The notes beneath the pieces are model-generated. The model saw only the letters and a list, made by a program, of their open reading frames with translations. It did not search any database and was not told the DNA's origin. A DNA stretch of 64,000 nt, taken from the NCBI GenBank assembly GCA_032191425.1, contig CM063460.1, forward strand, positions 377,001 to 441,000, written 5' to 3'. Positions within the stretch are counted from its first letter, which is position 1; each line of letters starts with the position of its first letter. The stretch comes from Lymantria dispar. Its lineage: Eukaryota; Arthropoda; Insecta; Lepidoptera; Erebidae. Both the position numbers and the translations under genes were made by a program. Below, in pieces: positions 44,750-55,639 of the stretch.

Positions 44750-45043
44750 CAGCTTCTGTCGGGTGACTGGACCGGGGAGTTGGTCCGTCACCCGCCGAGA
44801 GGCCGACCGCGCGACGAAAGACCGACGTCGTCGAGGATAGGGTACTCCTCAGGGGGTATTCCGTCGGGCCGACCACTGACGACAAGTCACCCTACTCCGG
44901 TGGTCAGCCCAACGACGAAGGCGACGTGTCACGGGTGGGTTACGGGTGTGCGTGTTTACGCCCCTCTGTCGCCCCGGACGAAGCGGAGCGAGGAGTGAGT
45001 TGACCGTAACCCATCCCCAAAAAAATAATGTACCAGCTTCTGT
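44750..45043 (+). mobile_element. R1-clade LINE, only the 3' UTR retained, about 10-bp target duplication
   Basis: CAGCTTCTGT flanks the insert at 44,750-44,759 and 45,034-45,043. The insert begins at CGGGTGACTGGACCGGGGAG and ends CCCCAAAAAAATAATG. Coding sequence is entirely lost. Confidence 0.7.
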
Positions 45044-45127
45044 GAACACCATGCTAACACTATTCGTTGGCGGTGCGTCATTCTCACGTGGTAACACTTT
45101 TACACTACACAAGTGTTGATAAATAAA

Positions 45128-45537
45128 CGTTTTGCCTTATAATAATAACATATAGAAGGTAAGTTCACGCACAAAAAATGAGGCATTTCAATTGGAGCCT
45201 AATGGAGCTTACGCCGGAACCGTTCCGTAATGTACAAGTCATTGTACTGCACGAACGTACGCAACTCTTAAAAAATAAATAGGTAATTATGACGACTTGT
45301 GCATTCAAATGATGTCACAACACATTTGAAAAACTTAAAAAGGTTTTTAACATTACTTTTAAAAGTATTTCGACGATTTATGTTAATAAAAACAAAATTT
45401 GATTTCATAATTTGTATAGTGGTGTGCGTGTGTACGTGTGTAATCGTCTGCGCGCCATTAATATTTTTAGATTCAAATTTCGAAAGTTCGAAGTACTGAC
45501 ACTATCCTTCTATACGTTATTATTCTAAGTGTTTTGC
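45128..45537 (+). mobile_element. MITE family N, full copy
   Basis: The element (45,136-45,529) starts CTTATAATAATAACA and ends CGTTATTATTCTAAG. The flanks CGTTTTGC and TGTTTTGC suggest an 8-bp duplication with one mismatch. Confidence 0.7.
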
Positions 45538-45539
45538 AC

Positions 45540-45945
45540 TAAAAATTTAACTCTGAAATATATAATGCATCAATGCAAGTTTTATAAGGAAGTTATTACT
45601 TTTTAATTTTGATCAATGCCACGGTATGCACGAGTAGTGAACAGCCTCGCACCACCGACCACCAGCCTCTACCGCAGACGACGTCATCAGTATTTTCACC
45701 TAAATTATATGTGTATATAAAATTATTAATATAGTTATTTAGTTAAATATTAATATTATTGATCACCGATGAGATGACACGATAGCAATACAATGCATCA
45801 CCCCTTCCTCTCCCAACGAGGGCGACAAAATTGGTTGTCCGACCAGCGTCGTAGCGACCAGTCTCTGATAATGTATGCCCGAATGTGATGAGCTACGCCT
45901 AATACTTATTGATACGTAACCCATATGATATAATATTTGTCCTCA
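45540..45945. other. no gene seen
   Basis: No recognised coding or repeat feature. Confidence 0.3.
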
Positions 45946-45947
45946 AC

Positions 45948-46100
45948 ATCATCACAGCTCGAATACGTCCCACTACTGGGCTAGAGCCTCCTCCACAATG
46001 GCAGGTTGAGGGAGATTGACTCACTATACCAGGCTGTTCATATCATACGGGGTTGTGCATGGTATTATTTTGTGTTTTCCTTTTCATAGATTTTGTATGC
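45948..46100 (-). repeat. SINE-like family S, partial minus copy
   Basis: CATCACAGCTCGAATACGTC and CCCACTACTGGGCTAGAGCC through TTTTGTGTTTTCCTTTTC. The head is missing. Confidence 0.55.
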
Positions 46101-46143
46101 ATTAAGCTAATAGTTTATAAATATTATAAGTATACATATATTC

Positions 46144-46545
46144 ATTATCATCATCATCATCTCAGCCTCTCGCCGTCCACTGCTGGACGTAGGCCTCCCT
46201 CATGTTATGACACAAAGTGCGGTCCTGTGCCGCCTGCATCCAACGACGCCCAGCAACTTCCACCAGGTCGTCGGTCCACCTAGTGGAGGGCCGTCCTACA
46301 CTGCGTCGTCCGATAAGTGGTCACCACTCGAGAACCTTTCCCCAGCGGTTGTCGGTTCGTTGAGCGATGTGACCTACCCATTGCCACTGCAGCGTGCTAA
46401 TTCGTCGTGCTATGTCTGTTATACTCGTTCTTCTGCGGATTTCCGTATTGCGGATTCTATCTCGCAAAGAAATCCCGAGCATAGCCCGCTCCATAGCACG
46501 CTGAGTGACCTTGACCCTTGTTACCTACATTTAGGGACCATACGT
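46144..46545 (-). repeat. RTE-clade LINE 3' end with (GAT)n tail
   Basis: (ATC)n at 46,146-46,160 and CTCAGCCTCTCGCCGTCCACTG give the tail on the minus strand, followed by the W-rich C-terminal coding text, in broken frames. The tail resembles that of family S. Confidence 0.65.
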
Positions 46546-46573
46546 ATATTACATATATTACGTAAATGGAAAT

Positions 46574-46915
46574 TCTATACAAATAAATAAAATTGAAGTG
46601 TCTGTTTGTAATGTCAAAATAATAAGTACGTTTTTTTCTTGCTCGCGCGGTTGTTGGCCCGATACTTATATCTACAAACTTTAATTCTTATTTGTCTGTT
46701 TGTTTGTTCCGAGTAATGTTCAAAATGGCTACACCGATTTTTATAACATTTTACCACCAGGTAACCATTTATATAAGAAGTAATTTAGACTATTTTAGCC
46801 CAAATTTTACATGGTCGGAGACTCAAATCCGAGGCCACATCTTAAGAGCTATTGCAAATTTAAAATGCGAGGGCAAAGCGACTGGAGCCGAAGCGAAGCG
46901 AGGGCAGGTCGCTAG
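46574..46915 (+). mobile_element. Helitron-like repeat, variant of family H
   Basis: TCTATACAAATAAATAAAAT start and GGTCGCTAG end before T. The interior (GGCTACACCGATTTTTATAAC) differs from the main family and resembles 14,453-16,603. Confidence 0.6.
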
Positions 46916-47024
46916 TCATAAATATGATTAGTTCCTTCGTACTTTATTATTCTTAATCGTTTTAGGTACAATATTCAGAGGCAATTGGTAACTATACTCT
47001 AGTAATAAACATTATGCAGTTTAT

Positions 47025-48648
47025 TATAAACTCATTTGCAAAAAAAACGGGCGGTTTTGATTTTCATTCATATTTAAAAAGATACAATACCAAAAAGGTT
47101 TCAATCGTTTGTACACGTTACTGGCCGGTTTTAAAAATGCTGTGGTATTTAAAAAAGTACGTTCTAAATTCAATTTTTCATTTGATGTTCATTTTTACAG
47201 AAAACCCCTTTTTATCCTACATTTTTGGCGCGAAGTTCCAGAAGTTAACATCGACTTTCATAACTTTTATTCAATTTTTATCGATTAATTTCATATCCTT
47301 GACTGTCAAAGCTTTATTTAATGCTGTTTGGCTGTATCAAAAATGGTAGATAAAGTGGTAAAAGCTACCAAAATTATCGCGCTGCTTGAAGAGGGTTGCA
47401 GCCAATGTTTCGTGGCTAGGAGGCTAAATGTTAGTCGCTCGACAGTCCAAAGGACCTGGCAGCGATATCAGGAGACTGGTTCCGTCGAGAGAAGGCCTGG
47501 TTCTGGAAGAAAACCATGTACCCAACCACGGGATGATCGTTTTCTTGTGAGTCGCGCATTGAGAAATCGCAAATCTTCGTATGTGGATCTTAAGAACAAC
47601 CTCCAAGAAGTAAGAAATGTGCATATTAGTCTATAGACGGTTAGGAGGAGGCTTCTCGCTGCCAATATACGCAGTCACCGCCCGGCCCGCAGCCCCAAAT
47701 TACTCCGTGAGCACAGAGTTCACAGGCTTAGGTTCGCTAGAAATTGTGAATCATGGACTCAAGACGATTGGAATAGGGTTTTGTTCTCTGATGAAGCCAG
47801 GATATCTCTGTTCGGTGAAGATCGACGTCGGCGAGTGCTAAGAAGACAAGGAGAACGCTTTGCAGAGGCATGTTTCGAAGAAATCACACCTTATGGTGGG
47901 GGCTCTGTTATGTTTTGGGCAGGAATAAATTCAATGGATCGTACAGAGTTAGTCTTCATTGAAAACGGCTCACTGACTGGGCATCGATACATAACGGAAG
48001 TTCTAATTTCTCATGCACAACCCGCATTGGCCGCTCTAGGTGAAGACTCGATTTTTATGGACGACAATGCTCGCGCCCACCGATCCCGCGATGTTAATGC
48101 GTATGTGCAAGAGGTCGGCATTCGTCGTTTGGATTGGCCAGCTCGAAGTCCCGACCTCAATCCGATAGAGCATGTCTGGGACGTTCTGAAACGGCGTGTG
48201 AGATCAGTACACCCGGCTCCGCAGACCATCAGAGAGCTGAAGAATGTGATTACTGCGGAGTGGGAACGTATTCCGCAAGCAAGTATCCGGGATATACTCG
48301 CTAGCATGCCCAGACGAATTCAAGCTGTGATTTTAGCTAGAGGGGGTCACACTCGATACTAAACATTTATCTGCTTTTACTTTATTAAAGAAAAACAAAC
48401 AAAAAAACTTTTTTATTTTTACTTCATGAGCATATGCACTACTAGCGAATATACACTACTAGCGAGGTTTAGCATTATTTCCCATAAATTGTATCTAAAT
48501 TTTATGAAATACTGATGAAAACGATTATTTTCTTATTAATTTAGCAAATTGTGTGGATAAAACTACCTATAATTATCAAACAAAGAAATATTAACATTTG
48601 AAATGGTTCATTGCTTAGGTGCCCGTTTTTTTTGCAAATGAGTGTATA
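47025..48648 (+). mobile_element. full-length Tc1-like element
   Basis: Inverted termini of about 26 bp: ACTCATTTGCAAAAAAAA and CGGGC at the left (47,030-47,052), and the reverse complement at 48,621-48,643. The outer TA pairs at 47,025-47,026 and 48,647-48,648 are the expected target duplication. The length of about 1.62 kb is normal. Confidence 0.85.
47343..48362 (+). pseudogene. Tc1-like transposase (DD34E), single nonsense codon
   Basis: The frame from the ATG at 47,343 to the stop at 48,360-48,362 is 340 codons, interrupted only by TAG at 47,634-47,636. The N-terminus has the paired-like helix-turn-helix (KIIALLEEGCSQCFVARRLN, then SRSTVQRTWQRY) and a GRPR-hook-like GSGRKP. The catalytic residues are all present: Asp in LFSDEARISLF, Asp in MDDNARAHRS and Glu in PDLNPIEHVWD, with 34 residues between the last two. 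The context before the stop (VHISL) and after it (TVRRRLLAANI) is normal, so the stop looks like a point mutation of a glutamine-type codon. The protein would be inactive as it stands unless the stop is read through. Confidence 0.9.
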
Positions 48649-48659
48649 TTATTAATGTT

Positions 48660-48990
48660 AATTAGCTGTGATATCACTTAATAGTAACACCAGGGTTGTT
48701 ACCACCGAAGACATTGATTCAGTAGTTCTAGCCCGTCCGAATGGTGACAGAAAGATACAGCGCGGCACAAACCTGACTAAAAAAAAGAGTATTTAGAATT
48801 AACAGCACAAAAGGCGCAAGACGTGACAAGTACAATGATTACTTGGTAGTACGCGCTGTAATTGCTCATACTTAAGGATAATTTTAATATTTAACCTGTC
48901 TAGTTAATGACATAGCTTATACGTACGCTTAATCGCATGACCTTCGAGTGAATCTGTGTCGGGTAAATGTGTTGTTTAGGCCTTAACCTA
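48660..48990. other. no gene seen
   Basis: Nothing recognised between the Tc1-like element and the next repeat. Confidence 0.35.
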
Positions 48991-48993
48991 ACA

Positions 48994-50566
48994 TCTATAC
49001 CAATAAATAAAATTGGACTGTCTGTTTGTAATGTCAACAAAATAGGCTTTTTGATGTGAAACATCTATAGCCGAGGGTGACCGTCGCGTGGCGTTTAACG
49101 CCACGCCTCGCGGTCTCCTATTAATTAAAGATAATGAATATTTGGATGCATATACCTACATTTTTGTAACGAAACCATGGTGCGATTTAAAATTTTGTAC
49201 AACGCCATCTAGTGAATTCAAAGTAAATTGTTACTTATAATGTATATTAATGAAAATAAATGTTTATTGAATAAAAATCATCATTTTTTGGAAAAAATCG
49301 CGATATTTTATTAATACTTTATGCCTTAGTTTTATCATATTAGTTCCTGTCGTAATCTAATGTTCTTTTATGCATATATACTTGTTTTATAAATTAATGT
49401 AAAATTCTCTAACTTAGTAATATAAATATACCAGTAGGTATGGTATTTAGTATACTTTCAGCTACGAAACCCGTTTTTTTATAGGCTTTTGTTAGTTTCA
49501 GGTGTATATATATTTATTTCTTTGTATATTACCGACTTCATAGGAATTGGATTTTGACTCACTTTAAACAGTCAAATTTCATTTAAAAGTTGAAAATTTA
49601 AGGAGGACCATGACGTTAAAATTATTTAGATAGCTTGTCTTATTATCATTACAGGATTAAAAATTTCTTTATTAAATATATTGAAGCTGAGAGTTGGTCG
49701 TTAGCTCGATAAATGCCGCCATTTCTGTTTCCTAAATCACACTCTTCGTGCGGAAAGAATGTCTGTGAACGGATGAAAGCATTTCATTTTTTATAGGCTT
49801 TTATTAGTTTCAGCTGTATATTTATTTGTTTGTATGTCACCAACTCCTTAAGAATTGGATTTTGACTCACTTTAAACGGCTTGTCTTATTATCAGTACAG
49901 GATTAGAGAGTTCTTTACAAAATATATTGTAGCTTAGAGTTGGTCGTTTGCTCGATAGATGCCGCTATTTCTGGTTTATAAATCGCAAATTATTTCAAGC
50001 TACGTTTTAGAAGGTTCATTTCGTTTATACTAAATGACGTTACCATAAATATGAGTCGTAAAGTCAATTTTAAAATGGATAATTAATATTCGATACGATA
50101 CGTACCAAAAAGTACTTAATGACTAAAATATCGAATTCAAAAGTATCGGTATCGAAAGAAAAGTACTCGATACCTAAAGATAAAGTAAATAAAAGTACTC
50201 GATACTTTAAACAGTACGTTACTTATCTTTCGATACTATTCATGAGTTCAGTATCAATACTTTATATTCGATATCGTGTCTCTACTCGTACAAAATAATT
50301 TCGATGTTTCACATCTGTCAGGCGTCCTGAGCGACGGCTCACTTTTTTTCATACTCACGCGATAATTTGCACTCAAAAAAAAATCACTTTATAATTTTTT
50401 TGTCTGTCTGTTTGTATGTTTATTCCGGGTAATCTTCAAAACGGCTGGACCGGTTTAAAAATCCTTTTACTAACGAAAAGCTATAATATCAGGGAGTAAC
50501 CTAGGCTATATTTTATCCCGGTATTTCCATGGGATTAAGAACTACCAAGCGAGAGCGGGTTGCTAG
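48994..50566 (+). mobile_element. Helitron-like repeat (family H) split by a 1.29-kb insertion
   Basis: Left part 48,994-49,052 (TCTATACCAATAAATA to AATAGGCTTTTT) and right part 50,343-50,566 (TTTTTTTCATACTCACG to GTTGCTAG) rejoin in a T-run. Confidence 0.7.
49053..50342. mobile_element. unclassified insertion with internal tandem duplication
   Basis: The left end reads GATGTGAAACATC at 49,053-49,065 and near the right end GATGTTTCACATC at about 50,304-50,316 is its reverse complement, followed by TGTCAGGCGTCCTGAGCGACGGCTCAC. A GCGTGGCGTT/AACGCCACGC hairpin lies near 49,087-49,107. Two diverged tandem units (49,474-49,745 and 49,790-49,984) share GGATTTTGACTCACTTTAAAC. TATCGATAC-type repeats fill 50,085-50,280. 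No protein is recognised. Confidence 0.55.
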
Positions 50567-50569
50567 TCT

Positions 50570-51090
50570 ATCATAAAGTGATTTGCACTCTGTACATAGA
50601 GAGGATATATAAATCTCTAAAGCGCTGATTTTTATTTCTTGAAATATGTTCTTCAATCTGTAAGCAGATAAGTAACGACTGATCTTCTAAATACCTTAAA
50701 CCATATAAGCGTAAATGATAAAGAGACATGTTTACGGACATAAACAGTTGCTTAGCATTGCTACAAGTAACAATAACAACTTCAGTGGTTATGTGTGTGT
50801 GTGTGTCTGTGTGTACATATTAACTACAGTATCAATTTAAACATTATAATTACTAATGCTGCTTTAAATATCATTATATATAAAACTATTTATACATTGT
50901 TATTTTTATACTCTTCAAATAACGTGAAATAAACTAAATATTTTATAAAGTTATTTCCCCTAACGTCACGCACTGCTGACGCACTTCCTGCATCGTGGGT
51001 GCAACTCTCAGAGATAGCCCGCAGCCTTCTCTCTGTGGGTAGGTTTATCTTCAAGGACTCCACCTAATATGGTATCGTTTCACCTCTGTA
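50570..51090. other. no gene seen; short (TG)n tract
   Basis: (TG)n near 50,790-50,812. Otherwise nothing recognised. Confidence 0.35.
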
Positions 51091-51094
51091 GAGC

Positions 51095-51505
51095 TATCAT
51101 CATCATCATCATTTCAGCCTCTCGCCGTCCACTGCTGGACGTAGGCCTCCCTCATGTTACGACACAAAGTGCGGTTCTATGCCGCCTGCATTTAACGACG
51201 CCCAGCAACCTTCACCAGGTCGTCGTTCCACCTAACTGCGTCCTACACTGCGTCGTCCGATACGTGGTCGCCTCTCGAGAACCTTTCTTCCCCAGCGGTT
51301 GTCGGTTCGTCGAGCGATGTGGCCTGCCCATTGCCACTGCGGCGTGCTAATTCTTCGTGTTATTTCGGTTACACCCGTAAATATATAATATATAATTATT
51401 TTGAAAAATGATAACAATGTAAATATATATGAATGTTGAATGTCGCCGCGCTCTAACGGACCGCTGAGCTGATACTCATCGCGTAACATAACATTCGCGC
51501 ACAAG
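51095..51505 (-). repeat. RTE-clade LINE 3' end with (GAT)n tail
   Basis: The minus strand reads PQWQWAGHIARRTDNRWGRK and then VLERRPRIGRRSVGR before breaking, with the tail CCAGCAGTGGACGGCGAGAGG and (GAT)n at 51,098-51,112. These are the C-terminal residues after the RT domain in RTE elements. Confidence 0.7.
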
Positions 51506-51589
51506 CAATGGGGTCACGCCCTTCAAATCATTTATTAGTTCACATACCACTCAGACACACGAGCACAGCGGCTGTAAGCACGAAAAAGC

Positions 51590-51925
51590 ATAACTCATTG
51601 TCACGTTCCGTCTGAATTGAGCGTACAAGCGAGAGCGTGCAACTAACAGTAGAGAGATACGATAAGCATTCGACGCACGTGACACATCTATCTATAATTT
51701 AAGTAAAAAAATATTTGAATTAACGAGTGGAAATAAAAAAGTTAATTTATTGAAACAGTTTAATATTCAATTAAATGCTTTTTTTTTGTATTATACAAAA
51801 TAATGATCATTTTAATCGTTAGATAAAAATTGAATTCATAAAAGTATTCAAATATTTTTTTATGATGTTATTACCTAGAATTATAGTTCGTAAACCGACT
51901 TTACAGACAAACAATTTTTTGTGTA
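51590..51925 (+). repeat. unclassified repeat family M, copy 2
   Basis: See 34,430-34,735. The shared blocks keep order and spacing over about 320 bp. Confidence 0.5.
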
Positions 51926-51954
51926 ACTTAATTATAAACACCAGCAATGCTTGT

Positions 51955-52275
51955 ATTTTTTGTGTAATTATAATTATTGTTAGCCGTAGATGACTTTAAT
52001 TTACGCGAACTGTTGGGTGAGCACTGAGGACTCTCAATTCTATAAGGTTTAAGTGACTGATCCCGAGGGCACCCTCTGTTGAATGCAGACCTCGACTCGA
52101 CAGGTCGCTGGCGAAATGGACACTCCCACTTTATGACTTTATCGCGACACGATTTACATCTTCGGGAGTGAGGACGGAATCGTGGATATTTACGCATCAT
52201 GGCCGCCCCGACTGTTTCTCAAACTGAACAAGCGTAATAGCATCGTCAGGTTCGTCGAGAATTAAACGCGTTAGA
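51955..52275 (-). repeat. poly-A retroposon family L, diverged copy
   Basis: On the minus strand a frame reads MRKYPRFRPHSRRCKSC, paralleling IRKYPRFRPRRRGAK in the copy at 58,161-58,518. The sequence is more diverged and lacks a clear poly-A tail. Confidence 0.5.
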
Positions 52276-52383
52276 TCGTGTATAATTTTAAATGGGGTAT
52301 AATAGCCTCTACCGAATACTTGTTTATTACAAATTTATAATCTTTAAGAAAAGATATTTAGTTAGTAGTAGCCAGTGAGCTTC

Positions 52384-52480
52384 TGAGTTATCTGTCCGCA
52401 ACCATAAAAGTGCGGACTAGTTCTACTAGGCGTCTGTTAATGCGTTTGTTTCACTCTGTGAGCGAGAGAGCCGCTACATC
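52384..52480 (+). repeat. possible family K fragment
   Basis: CTGTGAGCGAGAGAGCCG preceded by an ATCTGTC... head is similar to positions 6,350-6,475, but weak overall. Confidence 0.3.
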
Positions 52481-52798
52481 TTACGATATGTAGTCCATAG
52501 ATCAATTGCCGTAAAGTGGGCTGCCTGTTGGTCCGCCACAAAACGAATAAGTCATTGATAGCCATTTTACTGCGTCCAGTTGTGATGACGTCACCGCTAG
52601 CTATCCTACCGGGCCATAGACACGATTCGCAGTATCGACCTTCACCTATTTGCTTACCGATGAAAAACATATTCTATGCTATAAAATATACAACATACCT
52701 CAATAGGGTTGCCATTAGAAAATATATTATTTTTATTGTTCAAATATTTTTAGCTGTATTTTTTTACCGCACAACATGTTTTTCATAAAATGCTCGAA

Positions 52799-53013
52799 AT
52801 AAGAATACAATTAACCACCCCCTCTCTTACCCATAGGTGTCGTAAAAGACGACTAACGGATTGTAATACGCACATAACAACACAGAAGAAAAACTCGATA
52901 TGAAACTATTCCAACACGTCTGACCAACGTGGAATAAGTCAATGTCCCTCTCGTTGTGGAGGAGGCCTGAGTCCAACCATGGGACTTATATAGGCTGAGA
53001 TGATGACGATATA
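52799..53013 (+). repeat. SINE-like family S copy
   Basis: TAAGAATACAATTAACCACC to CCAACCATGGGACTTATATAGG and GATGATGACGAT. Confidence 0.65.
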
Positions 53014-53352
53014 TATACTTATATATGCAATAGTCAATATCAACAGTTCGTTTAATGAGAACTGTTTAAATAATTCAATTTATATGTAAGTACTTATTAT
53101 CAAAAAATTGGTAACAATTGGCTCCTTCGTATTGAATACAATGTATGAATGCCAATGCGACACACCTGTATGTGCGCAGATTGCGCCTCCATAAACAAAC
53201 AGTCTGTTGATGTACGTGAACCGCGCGCGACCCTGAGACACACCACTAGCGCAACAGGTCATGTTAACACAAAGCGAACATTTTGCGGCTCATCGTTTGC
53301 GCGTTTATAATAGACGTAAGGGGCTAGTTATAATACAATATAATTAATTAAT

Positions 53353-53598
53353 CATTATCATCATTTCAGCTCATATACGTGTCACTGCTGGGCTCGACCC
53401 TCCTACACAATAACAAGGAAATTGACATTACTATACCATGCTGGTTAGACATGTTGCTATAAGATTTTATTTCGAGTTTTCTTTCTCTTGTATAGACGTT
53501 ATATGCGTATTATATCCCTTAATCATCTTTTGCGATATCCACGGGCAAGACGGGAAGTTGTGAATTGTATTCTTACTCTGCCACCACACGGAGTTTAT
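53353..53598 (-). repeat. SINE-like family S, near full-length minus copy
   Basis: (ATC)n and ATTTCAGCTCATATACGTG through ATCCACGGGCAAGACGGG to CTGCCACCACACGGA. Confidence 0.7.
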
Positions 53599-53728
53599 AA
53601 TACTCTAGTAAAACTCTAACGTCTAGTCAATAAAAATATATATTTTACAGGTAATAACCTCGTATCAAAAGTAGGAAAACTCGAAATAAAACCACTAACA
53701 CTAAATATTTTAAGCGAGAACTGTTTAC

Positions 53729-53986
53729 CTGATATTTAATTTTAACGGCGCTAAAATCACATGCAGTACTTATCGCCTGGGCACAACCATTACGTAGAGC
53801 TACTCTTATATAGATTTGTATCACTTGGAGAGCTGCCTCTGAATTATACGATATGCCCTTTCTCTTTAAATGTTTATTGTACATTGATATAGCTAAATGA
53901 ATACAGTTATAGCTAAAAAATAGAAACACTGTCATACTTACTGCAATATAAGCCAGAAAAAAGACCATAAAAGTGTTATGTGACAT
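53729..53986 (-). CDS. candidate first coding exon, unrecognised membrane protein
   Basis: From the ATG at 53,986 an open frame of 86 codons ends exactly at a good splice donor (CAG followed by GTAAAC on the minus strand, junction at 53,729/53,728), so the exon would end in phase 0. The protein begins with a strongly hydrophobic segment, about residues 6-30 (FMVFFLAYIAVSMTVFLFFS), which could be a signal anchor or membrane helix. A mixed region with two cysteines follows. I do not recognise the family. No continuation exon was found with confidence to the left, where family S repeats lie. The open frame continues into the putative intron by 27 codons, so an unspliced 113-residue form is also possible. 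Support is modest. Confidence 0.35.
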
Positions 53987-53999
53987 TTGTTAGCTAACT

Positions 54000-54500
54000 A
54001 TACGTGGCGTACTATAAACTGTGTCTAAGTGCAGCCGCAGAGTGCGCGTGTGACAATGTCAACTGTTGACAGTGGACAGTCGCACTCGGCTGACCCTCTG
54101 CGCGGTGTGCTATTCTATTGTTAATTAAACCTTACTGAGGAGCTGAGCGATCAGTATGCACCACGGCGACACTACACTCAATAGTGTCAAGGGTGCCATT
54201 GTAATGTTATCTTAATTGTTCAGTAATAGATATAATATGACGAATACAACGTCATGTAACACGTCGGAGGAAAGTCTTTTCGCATATAATTTGTATAAGC
54301 TTTTAATAAAATCTCTTTGGCTGTACTAGTAGTTTTAATACCTTTAAAAAGGATACAATTAAAAAAAAAGAAAACTTTATAAAATGTTATTCCCGCCATT
54401 TTTCATTTGTTTTTCATTCTGTCAAAACGAGTAAGTATAGGTAATTACGAAATTCGATACATTTTAAAATTTAATTACAAAAAAGGACAATGCAACTCCA
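54000..54500. other. AT-rich, no gene seen
   Basis: It could include the 5' UTR or promoter of the candidate exon. I see no clear signal. Confidence 0.3.
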
Positions 54501-54510
54501 GCCGTAAAAA

Positions 54511-55610
54511 TAACACAGGCCTACAAAAAAAAAATTTTTTTTGGTGCAGCTCTGTTTGTGCCTGTGGTCGATAAAGTAGGTAATGTACAATATATGGCCA
54601 TACGTTATTTTTACTCATCAGCTCTAGTTTACCTTCTACCCTCATTTAATTATTTTCGCGGTCTTTTTCGTAAATAGTCATTATTACAATAACATCGATA
54701 AAGTTTATGTTACTATATCATTATGGCTAGTACATTCAGATGTGTTAACAATCCTGATACATTTTGTTATGTTTGTGGTGAATAAATGCTAAAAGATTAG
54801 CGTAAATCGATAACAGGCACTGCGAATCGTCTGTATTTTGCTTATTTCAGTATTGAAATTCGACACTAAGATAAAGTGTAGGCACCTCATAATGTATGTA
54901 AGCTATGCGTTGAACATTTGCGACAATGGGAGAAAGGGACACGTAAGTCTTTGAAGTTAGGAGTGCCTATGATATGGCGACAACGAAAAAAAAAACATTA
55001 TGACGACTGTTACTTTCTATGACTCATATACTCATATCAACAAAACCAATCGCCGTAAATGGAAATACTCTAATATTTCCTCAGCACAAAGACCTACTCC
55101 GCATTCAAAAAATGTTCCAATTCCAGCTTTTCACCAGGTAGGACAGCAATCTCAAGAGGTAAAAATCTGATAAGGCTATGTAGAGCAAAATATGTAGAAG
55201 TAGTAGAAGAAATGCTGATTCGTTTAAAAAAAATAGGCTGTCATATGAGTATAAAATTGGACTATCTCAATAGTCATCTAGCGCAATTTCAACACAATTT
55301 AGGAGATTTAAGCGAACCACGATGGAACATAGATATTAAGGAAGGTGGGATACCCATATGATGGCTGGCCATTGCGGGGAGTCATACGAGATTGTCCACG
55401 TCAGTCTCATTCTAGAAAATCACTTGAAAGGCAATTTCTTGATGTTTAATACCAAAGAAAAAATTATTTTTGTGAAAACTGTATTTTTTATATCTCGGGA
55501 ACTAGAGCTGATAGAAAAAAAACCGCTAACATTTTTGATATCACCATGTAATACATACTTAAAATCAGGTCTAAAATCCCCGGCACCAAAATCATTGTAG
55601 GCCTGTGTAA
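54511..55610 (+). mobile_element. 1.09-kb DNA transposon related to the 21.8-kb foldback
   Basis: The termini CACAGGCCTACAA (54,514) and TTGTAGGCCTGTG (ending 55,607) are inverted and flanked by TAA at both sides (54,511-54,513; 55,608-55,610). GGTGC follows further in on each side. The terminus shares the CACNGGCNNACAAAAAAAA pattern with 21,834-22,746. It encloses a decayed gene of the same unnamed protein family. Confidence 0.7.
54723..55445 (+). pseudogene. decayed gene of unnamed transposon-associated protein family
   Basis: Four separate pieces in changing plus-strand frames match one protein in order. First is an N-terminal Cys-rich start, FRCVNNPDTFCYVCGE, from the ATG at 54,723 to a TAA at 54,783. 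Next, at 54,884-55,020, is APHNVCKLCVEHLRQWEKGT with VPMIW and HYDDCYF. At 55,231-55,317 is CHMSIKLDYLNSHLAQF with NLGDLSE. Last, at 55,375-55,440, is a basic RDCPRQSHSRKSLERQF. The Cys pairs suggest zinc binding. I know this architecture from many uncharacterised insect and cnidarian predictions; no function is established to my knowledge. The copy has several stops, frameshifts and an internal deletion where GERFHQDI-type residues should be. Confidence 0.6.
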
Positions 55611-55639
55611 TTTGTGACTTTTATAAAACGTAATACAGT

